A program made the position numbers and the translations under genes. From Psychrobacter sp. I-STPA6b (lineage in GTDB: Bacteria > Pseudomonadota > Gammaproteobacteria > Pseudomonadales > Moraxellaceae): DNA of 64,000 bases. This document shows positions 35,941-45,180 of the stretch, piece after piece. The notes below the pieces were generated by a model. The model ran no database searches and was not told the DNA's origin. It saw only the letters and a program-made list of their open reading frames with translations. Positions within the stretch are counted from its first letter, which is position 1. Each line of letters begins with the position of its first letter. Location: contig NZ_VEWM01000010.1 of assembly GCF_020662265.1 (NCBI RefSeq), forward strand, positions 186,001 to 250,000. The letters run 5' to 3'.

Positions 35941-37326
35941 ATGAGTATAAGCTCTCAGCCAACCGCTAGAAATAAGAGATTTCCTGTGATATTACGTCAA
36001 TATATAACCCGTCAAGTTGCTTCTACCACTGCGATTGTTTTGGGATTTTTGGTGGTTTTACTACTGGGTGGGCGTTTGATTCGTTACTTTGGTATTGCGG
36101 CTGAAGGGCGGTTAGATGTTGGGCTGTTATTTTCTATTATTGGCTACAACTTACCTTATTTTTTAGAGTTGATTTTGCCACTGTCTTTTTTTATTGCGTT
36201 AATGTTGGTATTTGGGCGTCTTTACGTTGACCATGAGATGGCAGTGATTAATAGTAGTGGTATTTCACGTGGTCAGTTAGCACGATTGATGATACCTCTA
36301 ATCTTGGTTTTATTTGTGATTGAGGCAGGAACTTCACTGTTTGCAAAGCCTTGGGGCGTGCGTCATTCAGAGAATATTTGGCAACAGCAAGCACTGTCTA
36401 GTGCGTTTGATTTGATACGTCCACAGCAGTTTATCAGTAGTGGGAACTATCATCTGTATGTGGGCAGTCTCAGTGATGATAATAAGCAGTTGCAAGATGT
36501 GATTTTGGTGCAAAATGGAAAAAAAAGTGAAGCAGTCGCTGATGCGGAGGCTGATTCAGTAGAGACAACAGAGAATAGTGATACCACAGTAAATATAAGT
36601 GAAGAAGATAATAACAAGCATAGTGCAGTGGATACCAGTGCTTCTTCTGATGTTTTAGCAAGTTTACCATCACTTCCCAATCAGCTAGAGCAGAATGACA
36701 CGCTGATTTTGGCAAAACGTGCCGTTCAGGTAAGTGCAGAAGATGATAGCCCAACAGCACAGTTGGATTTATATCAGGGTCGGCGCTATGAAATAGGTGC
36801 AGATAGCTTAGTCTATAATCAGGTCAGCTTTGAGCGTTATCGAATTAGTATAGATAAACCCTCTAGTGAAGTCGTAACCAGTGATAATGTTAGCGCTCAA
36901 CCGTTATCTTTAGTGTGGCATCATGCAACTCAACCTAACTCATCCTCACCTTCAGTATCTTCTTCAATATCTGAAGCTCGACTGCCTGCTCAAGCAGAGT
37001 TGGGTTATCGCTTGAGCCTGCCTTGGTTGATGATTATTGCACCAATGCTAGCAGTGCCATTGGCTCAAGTACGTCCAAGACAGGGGCGTTGGTTGCGATT
37101 ATTACCAGCATTGTTGATTTTTGTGAGTTGTGCATTGGTTCTTATCTCTTTGAAAAATATGGTCATCAAAGGCTCCGTTAGTGTTTGGATGTATGCAGGT
37201 GTGGTACTGGCATTTATGCTATTGGCACTATATTTGAACTCAGCAGGTCGTATCCATCATCGGTTGCGTTTAGGATTAAGCCGTCAGCACACAGGAGATG
37301 ATAATACAACGGAGGCGCAGGGATGA
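35941..37326 (+). CDS. lptF: LPS export permease LptF
   Basis: The 461-residue product (ATG preferred over the adjacent GTG) has the LptF/LptG permease layout: three transmembrane helices at the N-terminus (RQYITRQVASTTAIVLGFLVVLL, then an ELILPLSFFIALMLV segment), a periplasmic jelly-roll, and three C-terminal helices. It works with LptG and the LptB ATPase to lift LPS from the inner membrane to LptC. E. coli LptF is 366; the extra length is an acidic Ser/Thr/Asp/Glu-rich insert at about 194-250 in the periplasmic domain plus a Ser-rich stretch at about 345-360. Overlaps lptG by four bases. Confidence 0.92.
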   Translation: MSISSQPTARNKRFPVILRQYITRQVASTTAIVLGFLVVLLLGGRLIRYFGIAAEGRLDVGLLFSIIGYNLPYFLELILPLSFFIALMLVFGRLYVDHEMAVINSSGISRGQLARLMIPLILVLFVIEAGTSLFAKPWGVRHSENIWQQQALSSAFDLIRPQQFISSGNYHLYVGSLSDDNKQLQDVILVQNGKKSEAVADAEADSVETTENSDTTVNISEEDNNKHSAVDTSASSDVLASLPSLPNQLEQNDTLILAKRAVQVSAEDDSPTAQLDLYQGRRYEIGADSLVYNQVSFERYRISIDKPSSEVVTSDNVSAQPLSLVWHHATQPNSSSPSVSSSISEARLPAQAELGYRLSLPWLMIIAPMLAVPLAQVRPRQGRWLRLLPALLIFVSCALVLISLKNMVIKGSVSVWMYAGVVLAFMLLALYLNSAGRIHHRLRLGLSRQHTGDDNTTEAQG

Positions 37327-38486
37327 TCTTATCGCGCTATGTGAAGAAAAATGCGTTCTTTGCCATCTTAGGTGCGATTATTGCACTTTGGGGACTACAG
37401 ATTATTTTTTCCTATTTAGCTGAGCTAGAAGATGTTTCTGATAGCTATACTTACTGGCAGGCATTGCAGTATATCGGCTATCGCTCTCCACAGTTTTTGG
37501 TACAGTTTATTCCTACTGGTGCATTATTAGGTGCAGTGGTTGGGTTGGGGTTGCTGGCAAATAAGAGTGAGCTTGTGGTGATGCGGGCTGCTGGTGTGAG
37601 TATTTATCGCATTGTATTATGGGTGCTACAACCAGCTTTATTGTTTGTATTACTGTCTTTGGCGATTAATCAGTTTGTATTACCGCAAAGCAACCATTTA
37701 GCAAACCAGATTCAAGAGCCAGATACGGCACTATTAGCAAAAGTCAGTGGTTATTGGACAGTGCAAAATCATATAGATGATGCAACAGGTGAGCCAGTAA
37801 GTAGTGATATTGTATTTATTGATTATGCTGATGTGAGCGGTAATATTGGGGAGGTAAAGCGTTGGCATTTAGATAAGGATAATAATTTAACGGCGGTTTC
37901 TAAGGCATCGGGTGGTCAGTATTTGACAGAGCAAACGCAGACAGCTCAAGGTGCGGATACAAGGGTCTTATATCAGTGGCAACTGCAAGATGTTCAGCAG
38001 ATATCACTATTAGCCCCACAAGCAGATATCACAATGGAAAATATTAATGATGTACCCATTGCCAATCTACAGTCTACCCCACAAGATACCATCGCATTAC
38101 CGATTGCACCAAGCTCAGTATATTTGCTGACACGTCGCCCAACCTCACTGTCATTGACTCAGTTATATGACTATTATCGCTATAGTCAGAGTCAAGGGGT
38201 AAGGTCGCTTGAACATGAATTATTATTTTGGCAAAAGCTTTTATCACCATTTTCTATACTGTCATTGGTGATAGTGGCGTGTTCTTTTGTATTTGGCTCG
38301 CTACGTACGCATAGTCTTGGTCTGCGTATTGTGGTTGCGTTACTATTTGGGCTATTTTTTAGTTATTTACAAGACTTGTCAGGGTTTGTGGCACTGGCGA
38401 CAGGCGTATCACCACTACTGATGGTGATATTACCTATTATTGCCAGTGCTTTGCTCGGATTGTATTTGATTAAGCGCCAGCGCTAG
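37323..38486 (+). CDS. lptG: LPS export permease LptG
   Basis: The 387-residue product starts with RYVKKNAFFAILGAIIALWGLQIIF, the LptG N-helix, and has six predicted helices around a periplasmic jelly-roll. It pairs with LptF. It begins inside the lptF stop codon (ATGA), showing translational coupling. Length is close to E. coli LptG (360). No terminator is obvious after it. Confidence 0.93.
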   Translation: MILSRYVKKNAFFAILGAIIALWGLQIIFSYLAELEDVSDSYTYWQALQYIGYRSPQFLVQFIPTGALLGAVVGLGLLANKSELVVMRAAGVSIYRIVLWVLQPALLFVLLSLAINQFVLPQSNHLANQIQEPDTALLAKVSGYWTVQNHIDDATGEPVSSDIVFIDYADVSGNIGEVKRWHLDKDNNLTAVSKASGGQYLTEQTQTAQGADTRVLYQWQLQDVQQISLLAPQADITMENINDVPIANLQSTPQDTIALPIAPSSVYLLTRRPTSLSLTQLYDYYRYSQSQGVRSLEHELLFWQKLLSPFSILSLVIVACSFVFGSLRTHSLGLRIVVALLFGLFFSYLQDLSGFVALATGVSPLLMVILPIIASALLGLYLIKRQR

Positions 38487-38558
38487 GTTGTGTTAAAAGA
38501 CAACTTATAACTGTCGGCTGGCAAGTTTGAATATGTACGCTATGTTAACTTGTTACAG

Positions 38559-39164
38559 TTACTCTTTGATGGCACGAGTAATGGTATAAGTCTTGCCTTG
38601 TTTTACCTTATCAGCATTGCCAAAAACTTCGGTAAATGCTCGTTTCATAAATTGGCGTAGCCCATTAATGGTGACCACATAAAAACGTCCACCTTCACGC
38701 ATTTTGCTATAGGCATCTAGCAGGTATAGGTAATGTTGCTCTTTGCTGACTTTGGCAGGTAGGTTTGACATCACAAGGCTAAAGTCTTTACTGGCATCGA
38801 CATGATTAAAGCCGTTAGACAGATGCACATCGACATTATTTAGTCCGTTTTTTTGGCAGTTTTTGCGGGCGTATTCTACTGCCATAAAGTCTTTATCAAT
38901 CAGGGTATGTTGACCTTGCGGGCACTCTCTAGCAGCAGTCATGCCTAGCACTCCATAGCCACAGCCTAAATCTATTGAGTCATCATCTGCTTGAAAGTCC
39001 ACATAATCAAGCAACATTAGGCTACCGTCATCAAGCTTTTCTGGTGAAAAGATGCCCCATGTAGTAGTAAAGTGAAAGGGCTTACCGAGTACATCTTGGG
39101 TAAAAGCGATATCTTCACGCCAGCGTTGGGCTTTGGATAGGAGTTCAGAGTTTGGGGTGTGCAT
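38559..39164 (-). CDS. Class I SAM methyltransferase (RsmC-like)
   Basis: The 201-residue product shows a methyltransferase small domain: DLGCGYGVLGMTAA (motif I, about 61-74), a motif II-like LIDKDFMAVEYARKN (about 88-102) and the NLPAKVS segment (about 133-139), the NPP-like motif of N-methyltransferases. The C-terminal KQGKTYTITRAIK matches the RsmC/RlmG group. It resembles the C-terminal half of RsmC, which makes m2G in 16S rRNA. The NLPAK variant makes an RNA or protein substrate possible. No neighbour clarifies the substrate. Confidence 0.75.
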   Translation of the reverse strand: MHTPNSELLSKAQRWREDIAFTQDVLGKPFHFTTTWGIFSPEKLDDGSLMLLDYVDFQADDDSIDLGCGYGVLGMTAARECPQGQHTLIDKDFMAVEYARKNCQKNGLNNVDVHLSNGFNHVDASKDFSLVMSNLPAKVSKEQHYLYLLDAYSKMREGGRFYVVTINGLRQFMKRAFTEVFGNADKVKQGKTYTITRAIKE

Positions 39165-39266
39165 GGTGTGTGCCTTAAATTAAAAACAATAATAGGTATT
39201 ATTATATAGGCAATGCGATATCTGAGCTAATGCTATGCTGTAGTTGTGGTGATTTTAATGTAGGTC

Positions 39267-39332
39267 ATGCCAGATTACAAAGAAATCAAACGCAAACTTG
39301 ATGATATGGTGGAGATGTATCTAAATGAGTAG
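39267..39332 (+). other. Possible 21-residue ORF
   Basis: ATG with TAGG upstream opens a 21-codon frame (MPDYKEIKRKLDDMVEMYLNE). Charged helical composition could be a small protein or the relic of a longer gene. Evidence is only the frame and weak ribosome-binding site. Confidence 0.2.
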
Positions 39333-39371
39333 GAGATAAAACAAGAGGAGAGAGAAATAGCAATCAATATT

Positions 39372-39462
39372 TGGCGGTGAAGGAGGGATTCGAACCCTCG
39401 ATACGCTATTAACGTATACACACTTTCCAGGCGTGCGCTTTCGACCACTCAGCCACTTCACC
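39372..39462 (-). tRNA. tRNA-Ser (GGA)
   Basis: Read on the minus strand it folds as a class II tRNA: 7-bp acceptor stem GGTGAAG/CTTCACC, anticodon loop CTGGAAA with anticodon GGA, long variable arm, T-loop GTTCGAATC, discriminator G and encoded CCA. The anticodon GGA reads UCC and UCU serine codons. Confidence 0.95.
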
Positions 39463-39772
39463 AATTGATAGTTATTCTAGTTGATTATTATTTGTGAATA
39501 ACAGGTGGAACATTATATCGAAATTCAGTCCAAATGTCACCTGTCAATCCTATGAATGCTACGGATTTACTGCTTTTTGTATATAACACATTATATACGA
39601 CAAATAGTGTCGTTATTTGCTTTACATACAGTAACTATGCCTGTTAGCATACCGTTTCTTCATTAAGTGATGGCATACCATACATAGCATCAAGAATAGT
39701 AATTACTTTTACAGGGTTGGTGTGTTGATTTATTACTTTGGTATTGTGAGCATGGTTTGCTGGTGATAGGCA
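39463..39772. other. Intergenic region upstream of nuclease gene
   Basis: About 310 bases. It should hold the promoters of tRNA-Ser (minus) and the nuclease (plus). Only a tiny ACGAC/GTCGT inverted repeat is visible near 39597-39613. No integrase or att-like repeat was seen beside the tRNA. Confidence 0.4.
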
Positions 39773-40759
39773 ATGTGCCTATTTTGCTTCTTCTATATTT
39801 TAAAATTTAAAGGTATGTTTCTTCTGATTCCATTATCTCAGTATAACCAACGATTCTATAGGAGATGTGGCAGGATACATAGACCACATCATCTACATAA
39901 GCACCTATGCTACTTATTGCTTATCTGTTTGTTCTTCATATCTACTGGGGCATCTGCCAGTGGTTTTCAATCATGTCTCAATCAGTTTTATGCAGGGTCA
40001 ACGCCAGACTATCTGAATGAAAAAGTTACTCGTAATAGTGTTCCTTTATGTTTTCAGGGGTTTGCCACATTATACTCTGGTGTATCGCGTACGCCAATTT
40101 GGTCAGCTGAGCATCTGACCCGTCAGCGCCTGATAGATGCAGAAGCGGTGGGTAGAGAAGATAATTTTCATGAAGAAAGCCGTTTACCAGAATCAATGCG
40201 AGCAAAGCTTAGTGATTATCGTAGCTCTGGATATGACCGTGGGCATTTAGCTCCCAGTGCAGATATGGCAAGTCGTGCTCAGCAGTATGATAGCTTTAGC
40301 TTAGCGAATATTGCCCCACAGTCCCCTCAGAATAACCGCTATGTGTGGCGTAATATAGAGACAGTGACTCGTTATTTAACCAAACAATATGGTGAAACTT
40401 ATGTGATTACAGGGGTTACTTTTTCAGGAAAAAAAATCTCCCAGCTACATCAACGAGTTTTAATACCGACACATTTTTTTAAGGCGGTTTATATCCCTGC
40501 AACTGGTGAGGCAGGGGTGTATTATGCGCCTAATGATGAGACAGGGCGTATTGAGGTCATCAGTATTGATGAGTTGGCATTGCGTACAGGTATTGATGTT
40601 ATGCCTGCCTTATCACCAATTGCAAAAGCGCAAGTAAAAGAGTTGCCTTTACAAGTCAGTGATATTAGAGATGATACACAAGATATACCAGAGCAAAATG
40701 AATGGTGGTTACAGCTTATTATTGAGTTGGTAAAATGGATTGTGAATGAATTTTTTTAA
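39773..40759 (+). CDS. Secreted DNA/RNA non-specific endonuclease (NUC family)
   Basis: The 328-residue product has a hydrophobic signal or anchor segment at about 45-65 (HLCYLLLICLFFISTGASAS). The betabetaalpha-metal nuclease domain shows YDRGHLAPSADM (about 154-165, catalytic His near 158) and a metal-binding asparagine in APQSPQNNRYVWRNIE (about 182-197). These enzymes cut DNA and RNA without sequence preference in the periplasm or outside. An alternative ATG at 39815 is possible and would shorten the cytoplasmic pre-sequence. The C-terminal 60 residues are an extra helical/Trp-rich tail. No immunity gene is recognised beside it. Confidence 0.85.
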   Translation: MCLFCFFYILKFKGMFLLIPLSQYNQRFYRRCGRIHRPHHLHKHLCYLLLICLFFISTGASASGFQSCLNQFYAGSTPDYLNEKVTRNSVPLCFQGFATLYSGVSRTPIWSAEHLTRQRLIDAEAVGREDNFHEESRLPESMRAKLSDYRSSGYDRGHLAPSADMASRAQQYDSFSLANIAPQSPQNNRYVWRNIETVTRYLTKQYGETYVITGVTFSGKKISQLHQRVLIPTHFFKAVYIPATGEAGVYYAPNDETGRIEVISIDELALRTGIDVMPALSPIAKAQVKELPLQVSDIRDDTQDIPEQNEWWLQLIIELVKWIVNEFF

Positions 40760-40823
40760 AAATATTGGTTTATGATTTAGACTACATACAAAGTACAAAG
40801 TAAAATGACATAAGAGGCAAGTG

Positions 40824-41093
40824 ATGTTTCAGCCATATCAAAATGATAGTCAAAGCCAACAAATCGGTCAGTTAGTTATTGAAAATCAACAAGATAAGGT
40901 AACTATTTATGGTGATATTGATATTTATAGAAGTGTTTCAGGTTTGGCTCAGGCACGACAGTTACAGCAGTTATTAACCCAAATAGTACAAGGTCTTGAA
41001 CAGTATCAAACACAAGGAAACTTGCTGTTGGATGAAGAAATTAAGCCACAACAACAGTCACAAAGCAGTCAAATAGACAATCCCTTTGCATAA
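40824..41093 (+). CDS. Small hypothetical protein
   Basis: The 89-residue product starts at the ATG after AAGAGG (an adjacent GTG is the alternative). It is Gln-rich with a strand (DKVTIYGDIDIYRS) and a helix (LAQARQLQQLLTQIVQGLEQYQ), then a polar tail. It is probably cytoplasmic. I recognise no family. It is 64 bases after the nuclease stop on the same strand and could be co-transcribed; whether it could be a cognate partner is untested. Confidence 0.55.
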   Translation: MFQPYQNDSQSQQIGQLVIENQQDKVTIYGDIDIYRSVSGLAQARQLQQLLTQIVQGLEQYQTQGNLLLDEEIKPQQQSQSSQIDNPFA

Positions 41094-41305
41094 TCACCAC
41101 CATTAAAATAGATATCTGTAAGAATTGATAAAAAAATCTCTTTATTTTTTTACTTTGCCCATTATAATAAAATGGCATAGGTGGCAGATATTGCCCCACG
41201 CTTTGGTTATCATTATCAAAAAATTTGCATTCATGATATCAGATGAATGTGTTTGGTGATGAAACAAAAGTTTTACTAAGCTTACCTTTCGAAAGGAATC
41301 GCACT

Positions 41306-41698
41306 ATGAAACTCTTAAATCAATCCATCCTAGCCATCACAACTTTTGGTCTAGCAACAGTTGCTATGGCAGCAGACCCATTAGCTAATACAACATGGCA
41401 GACATATGAAGATGGCAAGCCAAAAGCTTTGGTACGAATCACTGAGTCGGGTGGTGTATTAACAGGAAAAATTATTTCTGGTAATACAGAGAAAGCCAAA
41501 CAATATGTAGGCAGAACAGTCATTACCGGATTGAAGGCAGAAGGTGGCGGTAAGTATGCTCATGGTAGAATCACTAATCCAGTTGATGGCAAATCTTATG
41601 GCTTAGCTGGCTCATTAAGTAATGGTAACCGAACACTGAAACTGACTGCCTATTGGGGTGTCGTTCCTGTAAAATCTCAAACTTGGCGTAAACATTAA
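41306..41698 (+). CDS. DUF2147 secreted protein
   Basis: The ATG preceded by GAAAGGAA was chosen. The 130-residue product has a signal peptide (MKLLNQSILAITTFGLATVAMAA). The mature domain begins DPLANTTWQTYEDGKPKALVRI and ends QTWRK, the DUF2147 lipocalin-like pattern. Predicted periplasmic, unknown function. It is followed by a strong terminator. Confidence 0.8.
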   Translation: MKLLNQSILAITTFGLATVAMAADPLANTTWQTYEDGKPKALVRITESGGVLTGKIISGNTEKAKQYVGRTVITGLKAEGGGKYAHGRITNPVDGKSYGLAGSLSNGNRTLKLTAYWGVVPVKSQTWRKH

Positions 41699-41786
41699 TC
41701 TGACAAGTCTAACATTGGTTTAATATTAAAGTTGGTTATCATCGATGGTGATATAAGCTGATATTAAATCACTCATGATAGATAAT

Positions 41787-41823
41787 AAGACCCCACAATA
41801 ATTTGTTATTGTGGGGTCTTTAT
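41787..41823. terminator. Bidirectional terminator between DUF2147 and amtB
   Basis: Arms AAGACCCCACAATAA / TTATTGTGGGGTCTT pair over 15 bases with a 4-base loop, between convergent genes, with Ts on the plus side. Confidence 0.92.
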
Positions 41824-41860
41824 ATGTCTGATATCTAAATCAATGCGTAAGGGAGCAGCA

Positions 41861-43168
41861 TTATTTGACAAACTCAGGGTAGGCTTCTTGTCCACATTCT
41901 GAGATATCTGCACCCTCATATTCTTCTTCAGCAGAGATACGCAGACCAACAGTCGCTTTTAATAGTGACCAGACGATAAAGCTACAGCCAAATACCCAGA
42001 TAAAGATAACTAAAATGCCTGCTATTTGTCCTACAAAACTGGCTTCGGGATTGGTAATGGGGACAATCAGTAGACCAAATAGTCCAACGACACCATGTAC
42101 AGAGATTGCACCAACAGGGTCATCTAATTTTAGCTTATCAATTGTTAGAATAGAGCTGACGACCAGCACACCAGCGACCAACCCACAGAGTGTTGCAAAA
42201 AGAGGTGTTGGTGTGAGAGGCTCTGCTGTGATGGCAACCAAGCCGGCCAATGCACCATTTAAGAGCATGGTTAAATCAGCTTTACCAAAAATGAGGCGAG
42301 CAAAGACTAAAGCTCCAATTGCACCACCAGCAGCGGAAGCATTTGTATTGACAAATACCATAGCAACCGCATTGGCATTACTGATATCGCCAAGTTTGAG
42401 TACTGAGCCACCATTAAATCCAAACCATCCCATCCATAAGATAAATGTACCCAATGTTGCCAGTGGTAAATTTGCACCTGGTATGGCTCGTACCTCACCA
42501 TTTTTGCCATACTTTCCTTTACGTGCACCCAGCAAGATAACGGCTGCTAAGGCTGCTGATGCACCTGCCAAATGGACGATTCCAGAGCCAGCAAAGTCAG
42601 TAAAACCTAATCCATGATATAAGATCTGCCCAGCATCATTGACAATGTCATTTGATAAAGAAAATAGACCAAATACAGGTTGATTACCCCACGTCCAGCT
42701 TCCTTCTATAGGATAGATAAAGCCAGTCATGATAATCGCAAATGCAAAGAAGACCCAAAGCTTCATACGTTCAGCGACTGCACCAGAGACGATAGACATA
42801 CATGTCGCTACAAAGACAACCTGAAAAAAGAAGTCAGAAGCCTTTGAGTAGACGGCTTCACCCTCAAAGCCATTGGCTGTAGAGGCACGTAAAGCTTCTG
42901 CAACGAGACTTTCGTCTCCTGCAATACCACTTAGAAACCAACCACCTCCATACATAAAATGATAGCCACATATGAGATACATGGTACAAGCAATGGCAAA
43001 AAGACCAACGTTTTTAGTTAGAATCTCTGTGGTATTTTTGGCACGTACCAAGCCGGCTTCGAGCATGGCAAACCCTGCTGCCATCCACATCACCAACGCG
43101 CCACATATTAAAAAGTAAAAGGTATCAAGTGCGTATTGCAACGCAAAAATTTGGTTTTCCATTTGCAT
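41861..43168 (-). CDS. amtB: Ammonium transporter AmtB
   Basis: The 435-residue product has eleven predicted helices of the Amt/Rh family: GFAMLEAGLVRAKNT (about 32-46), the conserved twin histidines in GSGIVHLAGA and AISVHGVVGLFG, and an aspartate in TDFAGSG. It conducts ammonium into the cytoplasm, gated by GlnK. An AAGGGGG box precedes two close methionines; the second (43162) has better spacing. It is downstream of glnK in the canonical operon. Confidence 0.95.
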   Translation of the reverse strand: MQMENQIFALQYALDTFYFLICGALVMWMAAGFAMLEAGLVRAKNTTEILTKNVGLFAIACTMYLICGYHFMYGGGWFLSGIAGDESLVAEALRASTANGFEGEAVYSKASDFFFQVVFVATCMSIVSGAVAERMKLWVFFAFAIIMTGFIYPIEGSWTWGNQPVFGLFSLSNDIVNDAGQILYHGLGFTDFAGSGIVHLAGASAALAAVILLGARKGKYGKNGEVRAIPGANLPLATLGTFILWMGWFGFNGGSVLKLGDISNANAVAMVFVNTNASAAGGAIGALVFARLIFGKADLTMLLNGALAGLVAITAEPLTPTPLFATLCGLVAGVLVVSSILTIDKLKLDDPVGAISVHGVVGLFGLLIVPITNPEASFVGQIAGILVIFIWVFGCSFIVWSLLKATVGLRISAEEEYEGADISECGQEAYPEFVK

Positions 43169-43258
43169 TTCCCCCTTGGAATAAAATGGATATTAGCTAT
43201 TAAGTGATGTGTAATATCGACGTAAGCGATAGATGGCAGGTCACATCATAAATACATC

Positions 43259-44133
<875 letters not shown>

Positions 44134-44249
44134 GGGTCTGTTGAACATTCATCTTCATAGGAAGAATTTAGCCAATTTTTATATGAAAGTACAAAATAGC
44201 TGTATTTCTTGTAGAGACTAGCCTAACGGAGTAAATATTCAACAGACCC
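44134..44249. mobile_element. MITE-like element with TA flanks and terminal inverted repeats
   Basis: A 116-base element has terminal inverted repeats beginning GGGTCTGTTGAA (left) and ending TTCAACAGACCC (right), matching in 15 of 16 bases. TA duplicates lie on both sides. It has no coding capacity. It resembles a non-autonomous element that could be moved by a TA-targeting transposase; no such gene is in the window. Confidence 0.75.
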
Positions 44250-44261
44250 TAGAAAGCGGTA

Positions 44262-45116
44262 TTATTCACTTGGAAATAGTAGGTAAGGAGACTTGCTAGA
44301 GCCTAATAATTTTTGAGTGTCACTACCATAGAAAATCTCACGTAGGCGAGATTCACCAAATGCCCCTGTCATTAAGAGCTCAAGCTGGTGTTGCTTTTGG
44401 TAATATAACAAAGCTGCAGTGACATCTCGCTCATCAATTAATGCTTTTTTGCAGTTAATACCAGACTGTTTAAGGCGTGCGTAGGCTTCTCGTAGGGCAT
44501 CTTTATTACTTTCTGTTTCTTTACCAACCATAACAATATGCACTGCCATGGGGCGAATGAGTGCATTATGACATAGCCAATCTAGGAGTGCATGACAGGT
44601 AGGACGATTGTCAAAGGCAAACAATGCTGAGCGAGGGGGCGAAAATGGTGCATGTGTCACCAAAATAGGGCATTTACTGGGGCGAATCAGTTGAGCCAGT
44701 GTGTGTTTGCAGGTTACATTATGACCAATTACTATCAGCTGTGCCTCATCATCAACATAATCAATACTCTCTGCCAAGGTTGTATGGCGATGTAGGGCAT
44801 AAATTGGTTTTTGATATTGTCGAGAGAGGCAGTAGCTTTCAGCTTGTTTTAATAATAATTTACCTTGGTCTTTTATTTGAGAGTTATTGTCGTGTTCTTC
44901 GGTCGTAAACTTTTGCAAAAGGTGAGTTTCATCATCTACAGTCAGACAACCAGAATAGCTGACAGCAGTGGCACGATGAGTGTTCGGCATTGCATGCAAA
45001 AGTCCAATGGGTGCATTTAATATTTTTGCGACCCACATACTGGCATCTAGAACAGCTTGTACATGGTCAGGGCAGTCGAGACAAGCGATAATACTATCTG
45101 GTTTGAGATTGCTCAT
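44262..45116 (-). CDS. Tandem universal stress protein
   Basis: The 284-residue product contains two UspA-like halves. The first begins SIIACLDCPDHVQAVLDASMWVA (about 8-30) and carries IVIGHNVT near 127; the second starts SALFAFDNRPTCHALLDWL near 165 and contains LLMTGAFGESRLREIFYGS near 245. The GxxG-like nucleotide-binding site is degenerate in the first half. Usp proteins are cytoplasmic stress regulators. It lies downstream of a SulP transporter on the same strand, a frequent pairing, separated by a short sequence containing a solo transposon end. AT-rich. Confidence 0.85.
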   Translation of the reverse strand: MSNLKPDSIIACLDCPDHVQAVLDASMWVAKILNAPIGLLHAMPNTHRATAVSYSGCLTVDDETHLLQKFTTEEHDNNSQIKDQGKLLLKQAESYCLSRQYQKPIYALHRHTTLAESIDYVDDEAQLIVIGHNVTCKHTLAQLIRPSKCPILVTHAPFSPPRSALFAFDNRPTCHALLDWLCHNALIRPMAVHIVMVGKETESNKDALREAYARLKQSGINCKKALIDERDVTAALLYYQKQHQLELLMTGAFGESRLREIFYGSDTQKLLGSSKSPYLLFPSE

Positions 45117-45166
45117 GGTTAGACACCATTATTTATCAAAATTTATCAAAGTATGTTTATTAAAAA

Positions 45167-45180
45167 AGCTCAACAGACCC
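45167..45180. repeat. Solo transposon end between sulP and usp
   Basis: GCTCAACAGACCC followed by TA at 45181-45182 repeats the right end of the MITE-like element at 44134. Its inner edge is not matched by a nearby left end. Confidence 0.6.

Noticed and set aside
39372..40759. tRNA-Ser next to a nuclease gene as a possible genomic island
   Set aside because: No integrase, no direct repeat of the tRNA end, and flanking genes look ordinary.
42015..42617. Long open frame opposite amtB
   Set aside because: It is an antisense shadow of the AmtB coding region with no protein-like features.
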